DNA of 19,443 bases from Kiritimatiellia bacterium (GTDB lineage: Bacteria > Verrucomicrobiota > Kiritimatiellia > RFP12 > DVOR01): the NCBI GenBank assembly GCA_900771325.1, contig CAAGNN010000067.1:1-19443 (forward strand), given 5' to 3'. A model generated the notes under the pieces. That model did not search any database and had not been told where the DNA came from. It saw only the letters and a list, made by a program, of their open reading frames with translations. Of the stretch, positions 14,578-19,443 are shown one piece after another; the first letter of the stretch is position 1; each line of letters opens with the position of its first letter. Position numbers and translations under genes: made by a program.

Positions 14578-16211
14578 TGAAGTGGTTGAAGGGGCCTCGG
14601 GCCCAACTGGCGCTCTTGGGCGCATTGCTGGCGGTGGCGTGGGGCTGGCTGATGCCGGCTTGGGATGGGCTGATGACCGACTGGCACGACGCGAGCCAGC
14701 ATATGGAGTATGTGTGGCTGGTGCCGCTCTTGGTGGGCGGGCTGCTCTGGGCGCGGCGTAAGCGCCTGGTGGCTGCGGCGGGCCCCGGCGAGCCGTGGTT
14801 GGCGTGTCTACTCTTGGTGCCGGCAGGCGCGCTCCTCTTCCTGGGGTTGCGCGGCGGGCAGACGCGCTTTTCCGAGATGGCGGCGGTGCTTCTGCTCTGG
14901 TCGATTGCCCTGGCCACCTACGGGCGGCGAATGCTCAAGGAGACCTGGTTCCCCCTGGCGCTGCTCCTCTTCGTTATCCCGGTGGGCTTTTTGGATAACT
15001 GGACCGTGCCGCTGCGCCGCGCCTCGGTGGGGGTGACCACCTGTTTGCTCAACGGCCTGGGCATTGGCGTGCGGCAGGTGGGCACGGCCATCGTGGCCAA
15101 GGGCCAACCCTTCTTCCAGCTCGATGTGGCCGATCCCTGCAGCGGCATCCGCTCGCTCGTGGCCCTCTTCGTGGGCACGGCGGCCTACGGCGCCTTCCGC
15201 CTGACGAGCGCGCGGCGGCGGGCCGTGCTCTTCCTCTCGAGCGTGCCCATCGCCTTCCTGGGCAACATCCTGCGCTTGCTGCTGACCGCGCTCACCTGCC
15301 ACCTGATGAGCCAAAGCGCGGGGATGGTCTTGCACGACAACGCCCTCTTCATCGTTGCGCCCGTCTATGCCGGGCTGGTCTTTGCGCTGACCGATTGGCT
15401 CGCACGCGGCGAGAAGCCGGCGGCCGACCCCGATCCGTTGCCGGCCGCGCCGGGGGTGCGTTGGGCCGGGCTCACGCGCGGGGGCTGGGCGGGGCTGGCG
15501 GTGATGGTGGCGCTGCTACTCTCCATCCGCTACGCGGCCGGGCTGGTCCCGCCGCTGACCTTCGAGAGCGACACATTCCTCCAGCCACGCTTCGTGGCCC
15601 TGCCGACGATGACGCAGATGCGCTTCCCGCGCTTCTGCCAGAACCGCGCGTGCCTGTGGTCAAAGCTCTACGATGCCGATGCCGAGGGGCCGAGCGTGTG
15701 CCCGGTCTGCGGCGGCGAGGTCTCGCGCGTCTCCCGGGCCGAGCTCGACATCCTCCCGGCCGACACGCAGAGCCGCAAGGTCACCTACACGCTCCAGGAC
15801 GGCTCGGAGTTCACCGTCTCGCTGGTCATTGCTGGGCGCCAGCGCATCTCCATCCACCGTCCGGAGCTCTGCCTGCCGGCGCAGGGCTACGTGATGAGCG
15901 AGCGCGCCGTGCGCCAGATCCTCCCCGGCTGGCCGATGGCCTGCTTCTCGCTCACCCGCGAAGGGCAGCTCGGGCGCAGCGGCTTTGCCTACGTCTTCCT
16001 CAATGCCGACAAGGCCACCGTCTCCAACTTCGAGCGCGTGCTGGGCGATGTGTGGGAGCGCTCGCTCCACAACCGTATCCGCCGTTGGGCGATGATCACC
16101 ATCTCCTCCCCACAGCACGACTTCCAGACCCCCGAGGGCGAGGCCGCCCTGCGCGACTTTATGGCCCAGCTCGTCCCCACGCTGCGCGCCGAGCCCGAGG
16201 CTACGCCGTGA
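14574..16211 (+). CDS. Exosortase fused to EpsI (DUF3485) domain
   Basis: A 545-residue fusion. The N-terminal part (about 1-280) is a multi-spanning exosortase, a cysteine transpeptidase that cleaves and anchors proteins with PEP-CTERM-like tails. Its triad is visible: C189 in DPCSGIRSL, R234 in FLGNILRLLL and H254 in VLHDNALF. A further membrane helix near residue 310 leads to an extracytoplasmic EpsI domain with HRPELCLPAQGY (H428, C433). A cysteine set, C355-x4-C360 and C376-x2-C379, at the start of that domain looks like a zinc ribbon and is not usual for EpsI. The ATG overlaps the upstream stop (ATGA). EpsI partners usually serve exopolysaccharide-linked exosortase systems. No protein with a sorting tail is encoded in this window. 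Confidence 0.9.
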   Translation: MMKWLKGPRAQLALLGALLAVAWGWLMPAWDGLMTDWHDASQHMEYVWLVPLLVGGLLWARRKRLVAAAGPGEPWLACLLLVPAGALLFLGLRGGQTRFSEMAAVLLLWSIALATYGRRMLKETWFPLALLLFVIPVGFLDNWTVPLRRASVGVTTCLLNGLGIGVRQVGTAIVAKGQPFFQLDVADPCSGIRSLVALFVGTAAYGAFRLTSARRRAVLFLSSVPIAFLGNILRLLLTALTCHLMSQSAGMVLHDNALFIVAPVYAGLVFALTDWLARGEKPAADPDPLPAAPGVRWAGLTRGGWAGLAVMVALLLSIRYAAGLVPPLTFESDTFLQPRFVALPTMTQMRFPRFCQNRACLWSKLYDADAEGPSVCPVCGGEVSRVSRAELDILPADTQSRKVTYTLQDGSEFTVSLVIAGRQRISIHRPELCLPAQGYVMSERAVRQILPGWPMACFSLTREGQLGRSGFAYVFLNADKATVSNFERVLGDVWERSLHNRIRRWAMITISSPQHDFQTPEGEAALRDFMAQLVPTLRAEPEATP

Positions 16212-16501
16212 TTACCCGCGCCGAGACCCCCTTCGCGCGGATGCGAGGTCTGCTCGGGCGCAGCGGCCTGAACGCCGGCGACGCGCTCCTCCTCAAGCCC
16301 TGCAACGCCATCCACACTCTCGGGATGCGCTTTGCCATCGATGTGCGCTTCTACGACCGCCGCGGCCGCCTGGTGCGCGAAGTCCTCGGCGTGCGCCCCG
16401 GCCGTTGGTGGGTCTGGGGCACCTGGCGCGCGGCCTACGCCCTGGAGTCCGCCGCCGGGGACCCCGCCTTCGCCGGCCTCGAGACCCTCCCGGATTGCTA
16501 A
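16208..16501 (+). CDS. DUF192 family protein
   Basis: A 97-residue protein starting at GTG 16208, which overlaps the exosortase stop by four bases (GTGA). The family core is clear: RMRGLLGR, then IHTLGMRFAIDVRFYDRRGRLV, then ALESAAGD near the end, in the DUF192 order. Many DUF192 proteins carry signal peptides; this one begins directly with the domain and would be cytoplasmic unless translated from further upstream. The longer open frame starting near 15395 is a shadow of the exosortase gene and only its end is real. DUF192 function is unknown. In several lineages it lies next to type II secretion, pilus or secretion genes. Confidence 0.85.
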   Translation: MITRAETPFARMRGLLGRSGLNAGDALLLKPCNAIHTLGMRFAIDVRFYDRRGRLVREVLGVRPGRWWVWGTWRAAYALESAAGDPAFAGLETLPDC

Positions 16502-16504
16502 GTG

Positions 16505-17218
16505 ATGGATCCCTCCCCCGTCTCCACCCCCGCCGAGCCAACCCTCCGCGTCCACTCCTACGAGAGCTTTGGCGCGGTTGACGGCCCGGGCATTCGCCTG
16601 GTGGTCTTCCTCCAAGGCTGCCCGCTGCGCTGCCTCTTCTGCCATAATCCCGACACGTGGGACCCCGCCGGCGGCACCGCCGTGCCCCTCTCCGAGCTCC
16701 TGCGCCGCGCCCGGCGTATGCGCCCCTATCTGGGCAACGATGGCGGCATTACCTTCTCCGGCGGCGAGCCGCTCCTGCAGGCCGAGGCGCTCCTGCCCGT
16801 CGTCGCCGCCCTCCACGCCGAGGGCTTCCACGTGGCCATCGACACCTCCGGTGCCCTCGACACCCCCGCCGCCCGCGCCCTCCTCGATGCCGCCGACCTC
16901 ATCCTCCTCGATGTCAAGGCGCCCGACCCCGACCGCTTCCGCGAGGTGACCGGCCTCTCGCAGGAGCCCACTCGGCGCATCTTCGCCCATCTGCGCCAGA
17001 CCCAGAAGCCCGTCTGGATCCGCCAGGTGGTCGCCCACGGCCTCAACGATACGCCCGCCGAGAAGGCCGCCACGCGCGAGATGATTGCCGGCCTCAACGT
17101 CCAGCGCATCGACCGCCTGCCCTACCACGAACTCGGCGTGATGAAGTACGAAGCCCTCGGCATCCCCTATCGCGGCGCCGCGCTCTCGCCCCCCACCCCG
17201 GAGGAACTCGCCCTATGA
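16505..17218 (+). CDS. pflA: Pyruvate formate-lyase activating enzyme (radical SAM)
   Basis: A 237-residue glycyl-radical activase. It reductively cleaves S-adenosylmethionine to install a glycyl radical on pyruvate formate-lyase or a relative. The [4Fe-4S] motif C39-x3-C43-x2-C46 lies in QGCPLRCLFCHNPDTWD, which is close to the PflA version. ESFGAVDGPGIRLVVFLQG precedes it, SGGEPLLQ follows, and a YHELGVMKYEALG stretch near the end is also PflA-like. ATG 16505 is chosen over the adjacent in-frame GTG 16502; the gene begins three bases after the DUF192 stop. No pyruvate formate-lyase gene is in the window, so its substrate must be encoded elsewhere. The stop overlaps the next ATG. The enzyme implies at least facultative anaerobic metabolism. 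Confidence 0.9.
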   Translation: MDPSPVSTPAEPTLRVHSYESFGAVDGPGIRLVVFLQGCPLRCLFCHNPDTWDPAGGTAVPLSELLRRARRMRPYLGNDGGITFSGGEPLLQAEALLPVVAALHAEGFHVAIDTSGALDTPAARALLDAADLILLDVKAPDPDRFREVTGLSQEPTRRIFAHLRQTQKPVWIRQVVAHGLNDTPAEKAATREMIAGLNVQRIDRLPYHELGVMKYEALGIPYRGAALSPPTPEELAL

Positions 17219-18774
17219 GAAGCCCCGACCTCTCCGACCTGCAGGCCTTCCGACAGCGGTTGTGCGACCTGGAGAACGACCTCCGCCCCCTCTCCTCCCT
17301 CCCCAAGGTCAAGCGCTTCAACCCCCGTCGCGCCCTGGTGTGGACCTTTCTCCTGCTCATCTTCGCCGGCTGGGCCCTCCTCAACACCCCCTGGGCCCAG
17401 GCTTCGGGCTGCTGGGCGTGGGAGCTCCCCGGCCAGCCCTTCGCCTGGAGCACCTGCGCCCGCGCCCTCCTCGACAACTTCTTTATGGCCACCTCCGCCT
17501 CGTGCGTGACCGGCCTGGCGGTCCTCGACGTGCCCACCGCCTACACCCCCTTCGGCCAAGCCATCCTGTTGCTGTGCATTCAGCTCGGCGGCCTGAGCCT
17601 GCTCACCTTGGGCACCCTCATCGTCTCGCTCCTCCTCGGGCGCGTCTCGGCCGGCGGCGAGCGCCAGATGGTGATGAGCTACGGCGCGGACAACGAAGGC
17701 GGTGCCCACTCCCTCCTGCGCCAAACGGTCCGCTACGTCTTCACCTTCGAGCTCCTCGGCACCGGCCTCCTCTTCCTGCGCTACTTCTATCACCACGGCT
17801 ACCCCCTCGCCAAGAGCCTCTGGTTCGCCCTCTTCCACGCCATCAGCGCCTTCTGCAACGCCGGGCTCTCCCTCCACGAGGGCAATCTCGCGGCCATGCG
17901 CGGCGACCTCCCCTATCTCGCCATTATCACGCTGCTCGTCATCTTCGGCGGCCTCGGCTTCATCGTCCTCTCCAACGTCTTCCGCTACCACTTCTGGCAG
18001 CGCGACCTCCGCCGCCGCGGCCGCATCTCCCTCCACGCGCGCATCGTCCTCTGGACCACCCTCATTCTCCTCGTTGGCGGCGGCCTCCTCTTCACCGCCC
18101 TCGAGTGGAACGCCTCCCTCGCCAACCTTCCCGGTGCCGCCAGCCACTGGGAACTCCTGCGCGCGGGCGACTGGGCCGGTCTGCGCTACGCCCTGGCCGG
18201 CGACCTCGAACGCCTCGCCGTCGGCTTCACGCAGAGCGCGATGTTCCGCACCGCCGGCTTCAACCTCGTCCCGATGACCGAGATCACTCCCCCGGCCAAC
18301 CTCCTCTCCGTCCTCCTGATGCTCATCGGCGGCTCCCCCGGCTCGATGGCCGGCGGCATTAAGACCACCACCCTCGTCGTCCTCCTCCTCACCATCCGCG
18401 CCTACATCCGCGGCAACCCCGATGTCCAGGTCCACCGCCGCACCCTCTCCGGTGCCGTCTGCCGCGAAGCAATGGTCATCGTCTTCTTCTACCTCGCCGT
18501 CGTCTTCACCTTTTACGCCATCCTCCTCTGCACCGAAAAGCCCCTCATCGCCGCACGCGGCGACCTCGGCCTCTTCTACGAAGTGACCTCCGCCTTCGGC
18601 ACCGTCGGCGCCTCTCTCGACGCCACCGCCTTCCTCACCCCCTTCGGCCGCCTCCTCATCTCGCTAGCGATGTTCCTCGGGCGTATCGGCCCCATCTCGC
18701 TGGCCCTGGCAATGGCCGACCGCGGCACCACCCACCACGTCCGCTACCCCGAAGAAACCCTCACCGTCGGATGA
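17215..18774 (+). CDS. trkH: TrkH/KtrB-family potassium uptake channel subunit
   Basis: A 519-residue membrane protein built from four membrane-pore-membrane repeats. The four filter regions are visible: TSASCVTGLAVLD (T99-G100), HAISAFCNAGLSL, SAMFRTAGFNLVP and SAFGTVGASLD. The intramembrane GGSPGSMAGGIKTTT segment in the third repeat is characteristic. An N-terminal cytoplasmic stretch of about 38 residues precedes the first helix. It imports K+, probably with a TrkA/KtrA nucleotide-binding ring, but no such gene is nearby. ATG 17215 overlaps the pflA stop (ATGA), with GGAGG ten bases upstream. The glycine-rich filters fit either TrkH or the Na+-dependent KtrB, and I cannot separate them by eye. 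Confidence 0.92.
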   Translation: MRSPDLSDLQAFRQRLCDLENDLRPLSSLPKVKRFNPRRALVWTFLLLIFAGWALLNTPWAQASGCWAWELPGQPFAWSTCARALLDNFFMATSASCVTGLAVLDVPTAYTPFGQAILLLCIQLGGLSLLTLGTLIVSLLLGRVSAGGERQMVMSYGADNEGGAHSLLRQTVRYVFTFELLGTGLLFLRYFYHHGYPLAKSLWFALFHAISAFCNAGLSLHEGNLAAMRGDLPYLAIITLLVIFGGLGFIVLSNVFRYHFWQRDLRRRGRISLHARIVLWTTLILLVGGGLLFTALEWNASLANLPGAASHWELLRAGDWAGLRYALAGDLERLAVGFTQSAMFRTAGFNLVPMTEITPPANLLSVLLMLIGGSPGSMAGGIKTTTLVVLLLTIRAYIRGNPDVQVHRRTLSGAVCREAMVIVFFYLAVVFTFYAILLCTEKPLIAARGDLGLFYEVTSAFGTVGASLDATAFLTPFGRLLISLAMFLGRIGPISLALAMADRGTTHHVRYPEETLTVG

Positions 18775-19244
18775 GCCTCGCCGCCCGACTCCTCGCCCCC
18801 CTCGCCGCCCTCGCCCTCCCCCTGCGCGGCGCCCTCGAACGCCTCCGGCCCCCCACCCTCCCCCTCGGGGCCTGGGGCGAAAGCTGGGCCGCGCTCTACC
18901 TCCGCGCCCACGGCTGCCAGATCTTCGAGCGCAACTGCCGTCCCGCCCGCCACCTCGAGCTCGACCTCGTCGCCCGCCACGGCCGAACCCTCCTCTTTAT
19001 CGAGGTCAAAACCCGCCACAGCGAAGCCTACGGTCCCCCGCGCACCGCCCTCACCCCCGCCAAGCGCGCCCATCTGCGCAAAGCCGCCACCGCCTACCTC
19101 GCCCGCCGCGGCCTCCTCGCCTCCACCGCCTACCGCTTCGACGCCATCGAAGTCATCGGCACCCCCGGCCACGGCCGCCCCACCCTCCGCTGGCTCCAAC
19201 GCCTCGACTTCTCCCACACCCGCCCCCCAGACCTCTATTGCTAA
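18771..19244 (+). CDS. yraN: YraN/UPF0102 family, restriction-endonuclease-like protein
   Basis: A 157-residue protein of the UPF0102 family, which has a nuclease-like fold with unproven biochemical role. The family pattern is present: GESWAALYLRAHGCQIFERN (E37), ELDLVARHGRTLLFIEVKTR (D65, E78, K80) and a LRKAATAYLARRG helix. The usual GEIDLI is LELDLV here. An N-terminal extension of about 30 residues (MSLAARLLAPLAALALPLRG) precedes the normal start, hydrophobic and Ala/Leu-rich. ATG 18771 overlaps the trkH stop by four bases. A start nearer residue 30 is possible, but I see no better site. It is the last gene of the operon, followed by a GC hairpin and array D. Confidence 0.85.
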   Translation: MSLAARLLAPLAALALPLRGALERLRPPTLPLGAWGESWAALYLRAHGCQIFERNCRPARHLELDLVARHGRTLLFIEVKTRHSEAYGPPRTALTPAKRAHLRKAATAYLARRGLLASTAYRFDAIEVIGTPGHGRPTLRWLQRLDFSHTRPPDLYC

Positions 19245-19262
19245 GACGCGGGGCGACACTGC

Positions 19263-19279
19263 GGGGGCCTCTCGCCCCC
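19263..19279 (+). terminator. Possible weak terminator after yraN
   Basis: A 6-bp stem, GGGGGC with GCCCCC, closes on loop CTCTC, 18 bases after the yraN stop. No T tract follows. The same stem with another loop (AAGCA) occurs at 10570-10586, and the flanking GGTGTGGGGGC is shared in reverse. It may therefore belong to the dispersed repeat rather than be a dedicated terminator. Confidence 0.35.
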
Positions 19280-19302
19280 ACACCCGCCCAGGGTCAAAAA
19301 CG

Positions 19303-19427
19303 AACCCGGGGCGGGTCCACCTCGAACCCGGGGCGGGTCGGGGGTCAACCCGGGGCGGGTCGGGGGTCAACCCGGGGCGGGTCGGGGGTCAACCCGGGGC
19401 GGGTCGGTCTCGAACCCGGGGCGAATG
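19303..19427 (-). repeat. 22-bp tandem repeat array D (six units, inverted)
   Basis: Six units start at 19303, 19325, 19347, 19369, 19391 and 19413, in exact 22-bp register. Read on the + strand the core is AACCCGGGGCGGGTC, the reverse complement of arrays A and B. On the minus strand the spacers are CGAGACC, GACCCCC three times, CGAGGTG and CGTTTTT. A degenerate seventh unit overlaps 19281-19302. The last unit, at the window edge, is diverged. Confidence 0.95.
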
Positions 19428-19443
19428 CAAAACGGCCCCGGCC

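Noticed and set aside
15395..16207. N-terminal part of a longer DUF192 open frame
   Set aside because: It overlaps the exosortase gene in another frame with Arg/Ala/Pro-rich noise. DUF192 homology begins just after GTG 16208.

Overview
This is a very GC-rich, gene-dense chromosomal window from a Gram-negative bacterium. The cell envelope type follows from a complete RND tripartite efflux system with an outer-membrane lipoprotein channel. The Nfn transhydrogenase and the pyruvate formate-lyase activating enzyme suggest anaerobic or fermentative metabolism. An exosortase carrying an EpsI domain suggests an exopolysaccharide or biofilm-forming lineage. A member of the PVC group (Verrucomicrobiota, Lentisphaerota or Kiritimatiellota) would fit, but this is a guess from gene content; no marker gene settles it.

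Layout. (1) 31-226: array of 22-bp repeats. (2) 249-7127, + strand: a TetR/AcrR-type regulator, membrane-anchored adaptor, RND pump and TolC-like lipoprotein, with a strong promoter in front and a 23-bp-stem terminator behind. (3) 7128-7263: short intergenic inverted repeats. (4) 7267-9658, - strand: the nfnA-nfnB pair with its own promoter. (5) 9691-10835: a long, mostly non-coding stretch with a second 22-bp array, several hairpins, a tRNA-Leu(GAG) gene with promoter and terminator, a dispersed GC-rich repeat, and a roughly 195-nt structured leader. (6) 10836-12981, + strand: a GT4 glycosyltransferase and a polysaccharide pyruvyl transferase-like protein. (7) 13042-19244, + strand: a second copy of the dispersed repeat, a promoter almost touching the start codon, then six tightly packed genes, most overlapping by 4 bases: a polytopic GT-C-like membrane protein, exosortase-EpsI fusion, DUF192 protein, pyruvate formate-lyase activase, TrkH/KtrB K+ channel subunit and YraN. 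(8) 19303-19427: a third 22-bp array, in the opposite orientation.

How the genes work together. The first operon is a self-contained, probably autoregulated efflux system. nfnAB links NADH, NADPH and ferredoxin pools. The glycosyltransferase, pyruvyl transferase, GT-C-like protein and exosortase-EpsI form a plausible surface-glycan or protein-sorting block. The downstream DUF192, pflA, trkH and yraN genes look like housekeeping genes that share its transcript.

The least explained elements are non-coding: (a) the 22-bp repeats, whose 15-bp core is a dyad (RACCCG-CCC-CGGGTY) kept in exact 22-bp register at four places; (b) the structured leader before the glycosyltransferase; (c) a dispersed repeat found twice, each time about 50 bp upstream of a TGTGCTATA(A/C)T promoter.
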